A stretch of 38,101 nucleotides of DNA from a virus. The notes beneath the pieces are model-generated. The model had not been told where the DNA came from and did not search any database. It was given only the letters and a program-made list of their open reading frames with translations. Positions 1 to 6,353 of the stretch are shown one piece after another. The stretch covers positions 1 to 38,101 of the IMG/VR virus record IMGVR_UViG_3300017751_000066, one strand, 5' to 3'. The position numbers and the translations under genes are program-made. How positions within the stretch are numbered: position 1 is the first letter of the stretch; every line of letters begins with the position of its first letter.

Positions 1-1
1 A

Positions 2-259
2 TGGTATGATAAGGTGTGGGTCCTTGACTCTCAGTGGGGTGATAGAGCATCCATGATAAAGAGTGAGGCTCTGCTTAAACAAGGAGAGACCGTGTTTATA
101 TGGCCAGAAACACTAGGTAAGAAATATAAAGACTTTAATGATTTAGCTCGAGCTGCTAATAAAGATGAAATTAGTTGGGCTTGGATACAAAAAAATACCT
201 TCGAAGGACTCGAAGGTATTGTTAAGATGACTGAGATTAAAAAGTATACTAATGCTTAA
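2..259 (+). CDS. DNA primase-like protein, C-terminal fragment (5' end outside window)
   Basis: The reading frame is open to the left edge, so only the last 85 residues are present. The segment WVLDSQWGDRAS...KSEALLKQG...VFIWP...KDFNDLA has the layout of the second half of a TOPRIM domain as in phage DNA primases: a hydrophobic strand ending in an acidic residue, an Asp-containing helix, another strand, then a K-D-x-N-D motif. A primase would make RNA primers for lagging-strand synthesis at the phage fork. A GTG at 14 is an internal codon, not the start, because the frame continues upstream. It converges on the next gene with stops overlapping (TAA at 257-259). The family call rests on a short motif match; another TOPRIM protein is possible. 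Confidence 0.6.
   Translation, partial: WYDKVWVLDSQWGDRASMIKSEALLKQGETVFIWPETLGKKYKDFNDLARAANKDEISWAWIQKNTFEGLEGIVKMTEIKKYTNA
189..220 (-). terminator. Intrinsic terminator for the minus-strand gene, embedded in primase coding sequence
   Basis: Arms at 194-204 and 210-220 are perfect 11-bp complements around a 5-nt loop (205-209). Seven A residues at 189-195 become a T-run after the hairpin on the minus strand, so the structure terminates leftward transcription coming from the gene that ends at 256. On the plus strand no T-run follows. It lies wholly inside the primase coding frame. Confidence 0.7.
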
Positions 260-690
260 ACTCCTTTGAGTGCTGGGTTTTCTGACTGTGCAAGATAACC
301 ACGGAAAGTTTCATTAAGAGCAGCAAGATCAGTAGCTACTTTTGATACACGACGTTGCTCACCACTCATCTTATCAAATAGAGTGTCAGCTTCAGCATTA
401 CCAATTGCATAGGCAATAGAGTTAGGATCGTTACTATCATTAAGCTTTTTAAGAAACTCATCACCTGAGTTAATCCAACCTTTAAGTGTATTAACCATTG
501 CAGCATTTGCTTGACCAATTGCTTCTGCAGCTTTAACAGCAGGATCAACTTCAGCAACTTCTGTATCTGCTTCCATGTCTACATCAAAATCTTCTGATGA
601 AGTATCATCGTCAAGCTCTGCATCAAATGCCTCTTCATCCTTAATATCTTCATTAAGGACCTTAAAGAATCTCTTTTCAAATTTACTCAT
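256..690 (-). CDS. Acidic hypothetical phage protein
   Basis: Not recognised. 144 residues starting MSKFEKRFFKVLNE. The N-terminal third (about residues 14-50) is very acidic (runs of D and E), followed by an Ala-rich, probably helical C-terminal half. The upstream-extended frame (to 726) is rejected because a late-promoter box (CTAAATA on the minus strand, 696-702) ends 5 nt before the ATG at 690, the spacing seen at many genes here. No Shine-Dalgarno sequence precedes it. A highly acidic small protein under a late promoter could be a scaffold-type or DNA-mimic protein, but nothing in the sequence proves this. It is followed by an antisense-embedded terminator. Confidence 0.75.
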   Translation of the reverse strand: MSKFEKRFFKVLNEDIKDEEAFDAELDDDTSSEDFDVDMEADTEVAEVDPAVKAAEAIGQANAAMVNTLKGWINSGDEFLKKLNDSNDPNSIAYAIGNAEADTLFDKMSGEQRRVSKVATDLAALNETFRGYLAQSENPALKGV

Positions 691-695
691 GTCAA

Positions 696-717
696 TATTT
701 AGTCTCGAGACTAAATA
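696..717. promoter_or_regulatory. Perfect 22-bp palindrome forming divergent late promoters
   Basis: A perfect inverted repeat centred on the CTCGAG at 704-709. Each arm ends in a T4-type late box: CTAAATA on plus at 711-717 (7 nt before the ATG at 725) and on minus at 702-696 (5 nt before the ATG at 690). The two boxes share one palindromic core, so the divergent genes are probably co-regulated. Confidence 0.75.
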
Positions 718-724
718 ATAATAC

Positions 725-1051
725 ATGAATGTTGCAAGTAATCCGTATTATGTAGGAGCTGCGAAGGATCCTATCAATCAACAAATGGATCTTGGTGGTC
801 AAGAACGTATGTATAAAGATCAAGAACAATTCCAAAAAGCAGATTCTATTTTACCTCATGAATTAGAAGGTATTATAGAGGTTCTTGGAAATACCTTTGT
901 ATCACTTGCAGATCTTCAACGTATGCTCGAGAATGTTAAACAGAATGAAACTGTTGACAGTAAGCATGTAAGTCAACTACAAGACAAAATTGATCAAATT
1001 AATAATCTGATTCTTGAACTACCAGAAGAGCTTAATAAAATATCGCTATAA
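725..1051 (+). CDS. Hypothetical protein with C-terminal coiled coil
   Basis: Not recognised. 108 residues. The N-terminal part is polar and Gln-rich. From about residue 45 to the end the sequence is strongly helical with leucines and isoleucines at heptad-like spacing (LEGIIEVLGN..., LQDKIDQINNLILEL), consistent with a coiled coil and oligomerisation. The late box CTAAATA (711-717) lies 7 nt before the ATG. It is the first of a run of small plus-strand accessory genes. Confidence 0.75.
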   Translation: MNVASNPYYVGAAKDPINQQMDLGGQERMYKDQEQFQKADSILPHELEGIIEVLGNTFVSLADLQRMLENVKQNETVDSKHVSQLQDKIDQINNLILELPEELNKISL

Positions 1052-1054
1052 CAG

Positions 1055-1082
1055 TTGACTATCTTATAAGATAGGTTATACT
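1055..1082 (+). promoter_or_regulatory. Sigma70-like promoter with a palindromic operator candidate
   Basis: TTGACT (1055-1060), a 16-nt spacer and TATACT (1077-1082) form a near-consensus host-type promoter; +1 would fall near 1089, about 3 nt before the ATG at 1092. A perfect 16-bp palindrome (1059-1074, CTATCTTATAAGATAG) fills the spacer, exactly where a repressor would block RNA polymerase. Probably an early gene promoter. Confidence 0.6.
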
Positions 1083-1091
1083 TACTAGTAT

Positions 1092-1463
1092 ATGGTTAGA
1101 TCACTATTTATTACCGCAGTTGTATCTGCTTTGTTTGCTTATGGTTTAGGTGCATGGTTAAATTTCTGGCAAGGGTTTGCTCTTGCAACAGCAGTACAGT
1201 TTGTTGTGTTTTGGTTTATTAATAACCTTAACGTTACTAATAAGGAAGCTCTATATGCAGAGTTTGAAACTGAAATGGATGCTGTATTATCGTTGAGTAG
1301 GGTTTCTACCACTTGTGTATGTGGTGATTATACTTTTGATGTAGATGTCTTTGCTAATACAGAGAATGTATTCAGATGCCCTAAGTGTAACAATAATGTA
1401 GAACTTGGAATGATGAAGACACCTATTCTACAAACTAACCCGGAAGAGGTAACTGGTGAATAA
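1092..1463 (+). CDS. Small membrane protein with two TM helices and a zinc-ribbon-like tail
   Basis: 123 residues. Two hydrophobic segments (about residues 4-22 and 26-44) joined by a very short turn suggest a helical hairpin in the inner membrane. A soluble C-terminal domain carries C75-x-C77 and C96-P-x-C99, a zinc-ribbon-like pair of Cys knuckles. The likely topology places both termini on the same side, probably the cytoplasm. A host-type promoter with a palindromic operator precedes it, which suggests early expression. Possible jobs include membrane-located takeover or superinfection control, but the sequence does not show which. No named family recognised. Confidence 0.75.
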   Translation: MVRSLFITAVVSALFAYGLGAWLNFWQGFALATAVQFVVFWFINNLNVTNKEALYAEFETEMDAVLSLSRVSTTCVCGDYTFDVDVFANTENVFRCPKCNNNVELGMMKTPILQTNPEEVTGE

Positions 1464-1466
1464 ATA
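1460..1466 (+). promoter_or_regulatory. Late promoter box ATAAATA
   Basis: ATAAATA overlaps the stop codon of the upstream gene and ends 5 nt before the ATG at 1472. With T4 late geometry the transcript would start at the A of the ATG. Confidence 0.6.
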
Positions 1467-1471
1467 CGTAT

Positions 1472-1753
1472 ATGAATAAAATTATACTATCATTTCTGGC
1501 ATTGTTCCTTATAAGCTGTGATGGTACATATACATCTTATTCATATACCCCTGTACCCACTACTACCGTATATAGAAGTTATACTCCAACGTATTATCAG
1601 CATACTATCGGTTCTCGTTACTACGGTTCACGACATTACCCACCGTATATCTCTTATCCACGTAGGTCATATTGCCCTCCAACAGTACACAGGCATGTAT
1701 CACAACCTGTACGTGTACGAACTAGCAAATATAAGAGTAAGACCACACCGTAA
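1472..1753 (+). CDS. Tyr/Pro-rich lipoprotein
   Basis: 93 residues. A short positive start (MNK), a hydrophobic stretch and a lipobox L-I-S-C place the lipidated cysteine at residue 16, so this should be a signal-peptidase II lipoprotein. The mature chain is rich in Tyr, Pro, Ser, Thr and Arg (YTPTYY, HYPPYISYP, CPPTVHRH), basic and low-complexity. The residue after Cys is Asp, which in E. coli favours inner-membrane retention. Small Pro-rich phage lipoproteins are often outer-membrane spanins (Rz1-like). No matching inner spanin is evident next to it, so that is only a candidate role. The late box at 1460-1466 suggests late expression, fitting lysis or envelope modification. Confidence 0.75.
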   Translation: MNKIILSFLALFLISCDGTYTSYSYTPVPTTTVYRSYTPTYYQHTIGSRYYGSRHYPPYISYPRRSYCPPTVHRHVSQPVRVRTSKYKSKTTP

Positions 1754-1778
1754 GGAACTCCGATATAATTAAAGAGTA

Positions 1779-2024
1779 ATGAATAAGAACATAACTCTTA
1801 ATAAAAAAGACGGTACTACAGAAGAAATGACTCAAGAAGCTTTTGCTCGATGGGCTTGCTTAGTTGAAGGTATTCAAGCAGTAGATCAAAAGCTAGTTGA
1901 AGCGAATGTATCAGATAAAGATACTAAGTGGGTTAAACCGTTAGCGTTTGAGAAGTATATTCAAGAGAGGTTTCATTCTATGTTACGAGATGTTGAGGTT
2001 GAGCATGAGCTAGGTAATATCTAA
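1779..2024 (+). CDS. Hypothetical 81-residue protein
   Basis: Not recognised. The start MNKNITLNKKDGTTEEMTQ is followed by a helical region with Trp residues (WACLVEGI, KWVKPLAFEKYIQERF) and an acidic end. A TATAAT hexamer (1764-1769) lies 9 nt upstream of the ATG but lacks a convincing -35 box at the right spacing, so the promoter is weakly supported. The gene lies between the lipoprotein and tRNA-Asn in the small plus-strand accessory cluster. Confidence 0.65.
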   Translation: MNKNITLNKKDGTTEEMTQEAFARWACLVEGIQAVDQKLVEANVSDKDTKWVKPLAFEKYIQERFHSMLRDVEVEHELGNI

Positions 2025-2026
2025 GG

Positions 2027-2054
2027 TTGATTTAATACAAACTAAAAATAAATA
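2027..2054 (+). promoter_or_regulatory. Possible promoter for tRNA-Asn
   Basis: TTGATT (2027-2032), a 16-nt spacer and TAAATA (2049-2054) make a weak sigma70-like promoter about 20 nt before the tRNA. The same region contains a late-type ATAAATA (2048-2054). Either could start the tRNA transcript. Confidence 0.4.
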
Positions 2055-2074
2055 CTTTAAGTAAAAGATTTTAT

Positions 2075-2149
2075 TCCGAAGTAGCTCAGCGGTAGAGCGG
2101 GTGGCTGTTAACCACTAGGTCGTAGGTTCGAACCCTACCTTCGGAGCCA
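2075..2149 (+). tRNA. tRNA-Asn (anticodon GTT)
   Basis: Complete cloverleaf: acceptor TCCGAAG (2075-2081) pairs with CTTCGGA (2139-2145), discriminator G, and an encoded CCA at 2147-2149. The D arm is GCTC/GAGC, the anticodon stem GGTGG/CCACT (one G-T pair) with loop CTGTTAA, giving anticodon GTT, and the T arm is GTAGG-TTCGAAC-CCTAC. AAC/AAT codons are frequent in the large Asn-rich tail genes here, so the tRNA may support late translation. A small 5-bp hairpin (2158-2171) follows; it has no T-run. Confidence 0.95.
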
Positions 2150-2184
2150 ATTTAACTGTTGCATAAGCAACAAAATACTATACA

Positions 2185-2191
2185 ATAAATA
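2185..2191 (+). promoter_or_regulatory. Late promoter box ATAAATA
   Basis: ATAAATA ends 4 nt before the ATG at 2196 of the beta-barrel gene. No Shine-Dalgarno sequence lies between box and start. Confidence 0.55.
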
Positions 2192-2195
2192 CGAT

Positions 2196-2915
2196 ATGCT
2201 AAAAACTATTATATTAACAACGTTGGCTGCAGTTGGTTTTGCCTCTGCAGATGTTACTGCACTTCCTCTAGAAGTATTCTCTACGTATAGGGATACAGAT
2301 GTCTGGCGCGGTGCTAAGTTTGGTGACAGTGATAAAGTAACAGGTGTAAGTACTGCTTATGAATTTAACTTTGCACGATTGGAAGCTTCTTATTCATATG
2401 CTGATAACTCTGAGCTTAATAACACTAATCTATCAGTTGGTTTTGTTCGGGACTTCTCTCTTGAAGGGTTGGGTGAGTTTACTGCAGGAGTAGCCTATAA
2501 GCGATACACTGGAGGAACAGATCTTGCTGGTGATGTAACTAGTGAAATTGGTGTTTCATTTGCTAAAGAGGTTTTCAATACTAATATTACAGGCACACAA
2601 TACTTTACTACTGAAGGTAATGGATTGGGATACTTTGAACTTACAGCTAAGCGCTCTATTAACCCATTTCCATATGTGCTTGACAATCAAGTATTTGTTG
2701 ATCTAAGTGCTACAGTTGGTTATAGCTTTGATGAGTCAGAGTTTACCCACACTCAACTAACACTTAGTAAAGATTATGATTATAATTACTTCGGTGGAAT
2801 TACTCTTACCCCTTTTGTTTCATTTGTAAATGTTGCATCTGATACAGCTGGTACCATCTATGCTGGTTCTGATGATGAGACACTTACAGGAATCTCCTTT
2901 TCAAAGAGCTTCTAA
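2196..2915 (+). CDS. Putative outer-membrane beta-barrel protein with signal peptide
   Basis: 239 residues. MLKTIILTTLAAVGFASA is a classical Sec signal peptide with an A-S-A cleavage site near residue 18. The mature part is a chain of amphipathic strands with alternating polar and hydrophobic residues and Gly/Tyr/Asn turns (FARLEASYSYADNSE, LSVGFVRDF, FTAGVAYKRYTG). It ends in ISFSKSF with a terminal Phe, the usual beta-signal read by the BAM complex. It is thus likely inserted in the host outer membrane as a barrel of roughly 8-12 strands. It is preceded by a late box and followed by a strong terminator. Possible roles are receptor masking, superinfection exclusion or altered permeability; a porin captured from a host is another explanation. 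The precise family is not recognised. Confidence 0.7.
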   Translation: MLKTIILTTLAAVGFASADVTALPLEVFSTYRDTDVWRGAKFGDSDKVTGVSTAYEFNFARLEASYSYADNSELNNTNLSVGFVRDFSLEGLGEFTAGVAYKRYTGGTDLAGDVTSEIGVSFAKEVFNTNITGTQYFTTEGNGLGYFELTAKRSINPFPYVLDNQVFVDLSATVGYSFDESEFTHTQLTLSKDYDYNYFGGITLTPFVSFVNVASDTAGTIYAGSDDETLTGISFSKSF

Positions 2916-2940
2916 AGTTACATAACAATACAATACTAGT

Positions 2941-2974
2941 AAAAAAGCCTAACCGTCTGGTTAGGCTTTTTTTT
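2941..2974. terminator. Bidirectional intrinsic terminator
   Basis: GCCTAACC (2947-2954), loop GTCT and GGTTAGGC (2959-2966) form an 8-bp perfect stem, with six A residues before it and eight T residues after it. It serves both the plus-strand barrel gene and the long minus-strand structural operon, whose last stop codon (2973-2975) touches it. Confidence 0.9.
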
Positions 2975-5900
2975 ATTCGGTATAATCTTTAAAGTTACCT
3001 ATAAGGGTAGTATCTGTAGGAGTGAATCCAGTTGGATAAAAACCTGCAGAGCTTTCTGCATCAAGTATCATACGATCAACAGCATTACGGTTACGAGCTT
3101 GTCCAAAGAACGACCCACTAGCGTTTGTAGTTAGTAATCCAAATAACACTAATTCATTATTAAGTAAAAACATTGCTGGGCTTCCTGAATCTCCACCTAC
3201 AGCTAATTCATACCACGATAAGTATGGTTCTGGTGTACCAGTTGTATAATTTGAATATTTAGCATACTGATCTCCATGATAATCACTAGTATTATTATCA
3301 GTAAAGCTACTATAATTAATAGAGTAAAGTGTTCCTGCTAATGATTTTTCTTCTTGATCTGTACGTAGATATGGACAAGCAGCTGAATCAGGAAATATTA
3401 CAGTATCTGATACCGGGCTAATTATATTTGTATTAAAATACTTATAACTATCTGCTGGCAACATCTTAAGTGGTTCAATAGCTGCTGGTAGTGCTGAATC
3501 TAGAAGAGCAACACCGAAATCACCTTCATTGATACTAGAACCTGGAAAATCCATAGTCCCTACAATTTCTCTTACATATTGATTATTGCTTCGATCAACA
3601 AAGACTACTTCATTACCAACTTGATAATTAGCATGTTTTGCATATAAAATATGTTGTGGTGTAATTGCAACACCTCCGAGTTGTGTACCACCTCCTTGAT
3701 TTATTCTACTATTCCAAGCAACTATACCGGTACTACCGAAGATACCATGCAATGGGTTACCAGTATAACGTGTTAGATTTTCTTGTGAAGTATAGTCACT
3801 AAATATATCAACATCTGTAAGAGGATTATATGCACCGAGTAATGAATTAATGTTGCTCTTAATAATAGTCAACATATCATCTGTACCAGGCGCTGGAGGT
3901 GGGGATGGTTCAGGAGATGGTTCAGGAGCCGGTGGAGAATATACCGGTGGTGCTGGTATAGGTGTTTCTGTTATAAGATCCGGGGTTGGAGTTATTGGCA
4001 CTGGGGTAGGTGTTGGCTCTCCGGGTTCTGGTACCGGTGTAGGTGTTGGTGTTGGTGGGGTAGCAGTAGGTGTCTGAATTTCCGGTGAATTAGAAATTGG
4101 ATCTTCTGGGTCTGGGGATGGAGCAATAGGTGTAGGTGTAGGTGTTACCTCAGGAGATGGTTCATTTTGAGGAGTAGGCCATGGTGTTGTTGGTGTATCA
4201 GTGGGTGTTGCTGTCGGTGGTGTAGGTGTTATTTGTGTAGGTGTAGGCAACTCCGGTGTAGGGGTAGGCAACTTACTATTAGACATCGATACAGAAGGAG
4301 TAACAAATGGTGCACCTGATTCAGAAGGAGATGGTGTAGTACTTGGTGTAGGACTTGGTGTAGGGCTACAGATAACTGGGCAGTTGAGAGTGTAAGTCCA
4401 GGTTGGTTTATCATTAACTGGGCTTTGAATAGTCATAAATGCCTCATCTTGATTAAAACGTGGTACAGAGTGAGTAATACTACCTGAAAGAGTTGAATTA
4501 ACTACCGGGTAACCATCATCTGCAAGAGTAGTACCACTTATGTCAGTCTTTTCCTTATCAATAGCATTTATGAATACATGTCTCTGTGAACCATTAAAGT
4601 TAAATTTACTATGACCAACAAAACCAGTATCAATTACAACTGCACCTTTGTATGTGACAATAAATCTATCTGGACCATCTTCTGTTCTATAGTTAAGAGT
4701 AATGCACCTTGTAAACAAGTTAGAAGGAGTAACAGAAGGCGAAGGAGTAACACTCGGTGTAGGTGATCCGCTAGGTGAGTTACTTGGTGTAGTACTAACT
4801 GACCTTGATACACTTGGTGTAACACTTGTTGAAGGTGAGTTTGATGTAGATGGGCTTGGTGTATCACTAGGAGTAACACTTATTGAAGGAGTATTACTAG
4901 GTGTTTGTGTTGGTGTATTAGTAGGTGTTGGAGTTGGTGTTGAACTCGGAGTAGTAGAAGGGGTTGGTGTATTAGAAAGTGATGTGCTAGGTGTTGGAGT
5001 GTTCGAGTTACTTGCAGTAGGGGTTGCAGATCTCGTAGTACTTGGTGTTGGTGTAGCTACAAAGCTTGAAGAAGGTGTAGTACTTGGTGTTGGGGTAGGT
5101 GTTGGTGAAGCAGATACTCCTGCTAGTTCAATTTCAAGAATTCTATCAGCAGCACCCGGTGAAAGGTATATATCATTACCAATTGAAGTACCTAATGTAT
5201 ACCAACCAGTTGATGCTCCAGAAGCAGAAAGTGCAAGCACAGTTGAAATATCCTCAAAACCGATAGAGTCATCTGTAGGATCAATCCAGATAAGATAAGG
5301 AATATTCCAAGGAGTAGAGTATACCTTACCATCACCACCTAGTACTGAACCGAAAGCAGCAGCATTTTCTGTATCTGCATCTGATTCTAACCCACCATCA
5401 AGCATTGCGTCAATAATAGTTTGTGGATATGGAATCTCAGTTGCTGAATCATCTGAAGTATCTATTTTAAGAATAGAACGTGCTCTACTACCGTGCGCAT
5501 AAATACATCCATTACCAGCCAATGCACCATATGCATACTTATTAAAGTATGTCTTCTTTAAAAGCATTGTATAGTTAAAAGAATCATTGTCAATAGGTGC
5601 GTTACCTGTAATGTAATCACTTCCCCATGTTGAAACACCAGTAGAGGTGTCAACAATATTGATACGGGAGGCACCATATGGCATACCATAAATCTTACCA
5701 TTATTACCTGCAACACCACCTAATAATGCATCGTAGAACTTAAGAGCAGTACCACCAGCTTCGGTAGCATAAGATGTCCTTGTTGTATAGATAGCATCTG
5801 TCCTCGGTGGAGTAGCCCAAACAATACTTGCTTCCTTACTATCTGTATCTGTATTAACAACTGCCCATATTGAACCACCGGTATAAGAAGGTATATAGAC

Positions 5901-6350
5901 TCTATTGTTATAATATGCAGGACCACGACATTGAAGATTATGCCCTGGAGTGTAACCAGTTACTTCAGCAAAGGTAGGAGGATCTTGAGTAGTATCAATA
6001 ATCAACGGTGCTGAAGCATTATGTGGACCTGCATAAATTTTACCATTTGGTGCTATAGCACCACCAACATACTTTTTAAATGTAGAGTTGTCAAGACTTG
6101 TAATATCGTATTGAACTTGAGACTCATCTGAAAGATCTGTTACTGTAACATTATCAGAATCATAAGGTATTAAGTATAACAAACCATCATTACCTTTAAC
6201 AGCACCACGATACATAATGTTGCTACCAACAGAAATATCATCACCTATAACACCATAATCTAATGAACCAGCTGGCAACGGAGTTGAAGTTGGTGTCGAA
6301 CTCGGTGTTAAAGAAGTTGGAGGTGTCGGAGTTGGAGTGTTTGAGCTCAT
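2973..6350 (-). CDS. Giant virion adhesin: seven-bladed propeller, PT-rich linkers, DTGFVG domain and trypsin-like protease
   Basis: 1125 residues. Residues 1-28 are Pro/Thr-rich. About 46-410 contain seven copies of a blade motif ending in N/D-G-K-I/V-Y ([41 protein letters not shown] and others), a seven-bladed beta-propeller. About 412-546 is a mucin-like Pro/Thr/Ser linker. About 547-659 is a beta domain with IDTGFVG that is also present in the next protein upstream. About 660-822 is a second PT-rich linker. About 825-1125 is a chymotrypsin-fold domain with His906 (AKHAN), Asp944 (EGDFGVALL) and Ser1055 (GGDSGSP), a full catalytic triad in the correct order. It is the last gene of the tail-fibre operon and lies next to fibre genes, so it is probably a tail or capsid surface protein that binds and cuts a host surface protein. 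No signal peptide is seen. Functional role is inferred. Confidence 0.85.
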   Translation of the reverse strand: MSSNTPTPTPPTSLTPSSTPTSTPLPAGSLDYGVIGDDISVGSNIMYRGAVKGNDGLLYLIPYDSDNVTVTDLSDESQVQYDITSLDNSTFKKYVGGAIAPNGKIYAGPHNASAPLIIDTTQDPPTFAEVTGYTPGHNLQCRGPAYYNNRVYIPSYTGGSIWAVVNTDTDSKEASIVWATPPRTDAIYTTRTSYATEAGGTALKFYDALLGGVAGNNGKIYGMPYGASRINIVDTSTGVSTWGSDYITGNAPIDNDSFNYTMLLKKTYFNKYAYGALAGNGCIYAHGSRARSILKIDTSDDSATEIPYPQTIIDAMLDGGLESDADTENAAAFGSVLGGDGKVYSTPWNIPYLIWIDPTDDSIGFEDISTVLALSASGASTGWYTLGTSIGNDIYLSPGAADRILEIELAGVSASPTPTPTPSTTPSSSFVATPTPSTTRSATPTASNSNTPTPSTSLSNTPTPSTTPSSTPTPTPTNTPTQTPSNTPSISVTPSDTPSPSTSNSPSTSVTPSVSRSVSTTPSNSPSGSPTPSVTPSPSVTPSNLFTRCITLNYRTEDGPDRFIVTYKGAVVIDTGFVGHSKFNFNGSQRHVFINAIDKEKTDISGTTLADDGYPVVNSTLSGSITHSVPRFNQDEAFMTIQSPVNDKPTWTYTLNCPVICSPTPSPTPSTTPSPSESGAPFVTPSVSMSNSKLPTPTPELPTPTQITPTPPTATPTDTPTTPWPTPQNEPSPEVTPTPTPIAPSPDPEDPISNSPEIQTPTATPPTPTPTPVPEPGEPTPTPVPITPTPDLITETPIPAPPVYSPPAPEPSPEPSPPPAPGTDDMLTIIKSNINSLLGAYNPLTDVDIFSDYTSQENLTRYTGNPLHGIFGSTGIVAWNSRINQGGGTQLGGVAITPQHILYAKHANYQVGNEVVFVDRSNNQYVREIVGTMDFPGSSINEGDFGVALLDSALPAAIEPLKMLPADSYKYFNTNIISPVSDTVIFPDSAACPYLRTDQEEKSLAGTLYSINYSSFTDNNTSDYHGDQYAKYSNYTTGTPEPYLSWYELAVGGDSGSPAMFLLNNELVLFGLLTTNASGSFFGQARNRNAVDRMILDAESSAGFYPTGFTPTDTTLIGNFKDYTE
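3885..4373 (-). repeat. Low-complexity PT-rich linker, C-terminal copy
   Basis: Codes for about residues 660-822 of the protease chimera, made of P-T, P-S and T-P steps with occasional Glu and Asp. The DNA is a degenerate array of short GT-rich units, likely to expand and contract by slippage. It separates the DTGFVG domain from the protease. Confidence 0.8.
4713..5114 (-). repeat. Low-complexity PTS-rich linker, N-terminal copy
   Basis: Codes for about residues 413-546 of the protease chimera, built from TPSxTPS/TPTPT units with more Ser than the second linker. It separates the propeller from the DTGFVG domain. Opposite-strand open frames here are by-products of the codon pattern. Confidence 0.8.
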
Positions 6351-6353
6351 TTT

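Noticed and set aside
1518-1772. Second open frame overlapping the lipoprotein gene
   Set aside because: It could resemble an embedded spanin pair, but it has no signal or promoter and is probably an off-frame reading of the Tyr/Pro-rich sequence.
2158-2171. Terminator after tRNA-Asn
   Set aside because: The 5-bp hairpin lacks a T-run; it may affect 3' processing but is not a convincing terminator.
3885-5114. CRISPR or satellite array
   Set aside because: The repetitive units are codon-phased within an open frame, have no spacers and encode Pro/Thr/Ser linkers.
4702-5298. Plus-strand 198-residue open frame rich in Val, Gly and Leu
   Set aside because: It is the reverse reading of the PT-rich linker; low-complexity codon patterns leave the opposite strand open. 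No promoter or start signal is seen.
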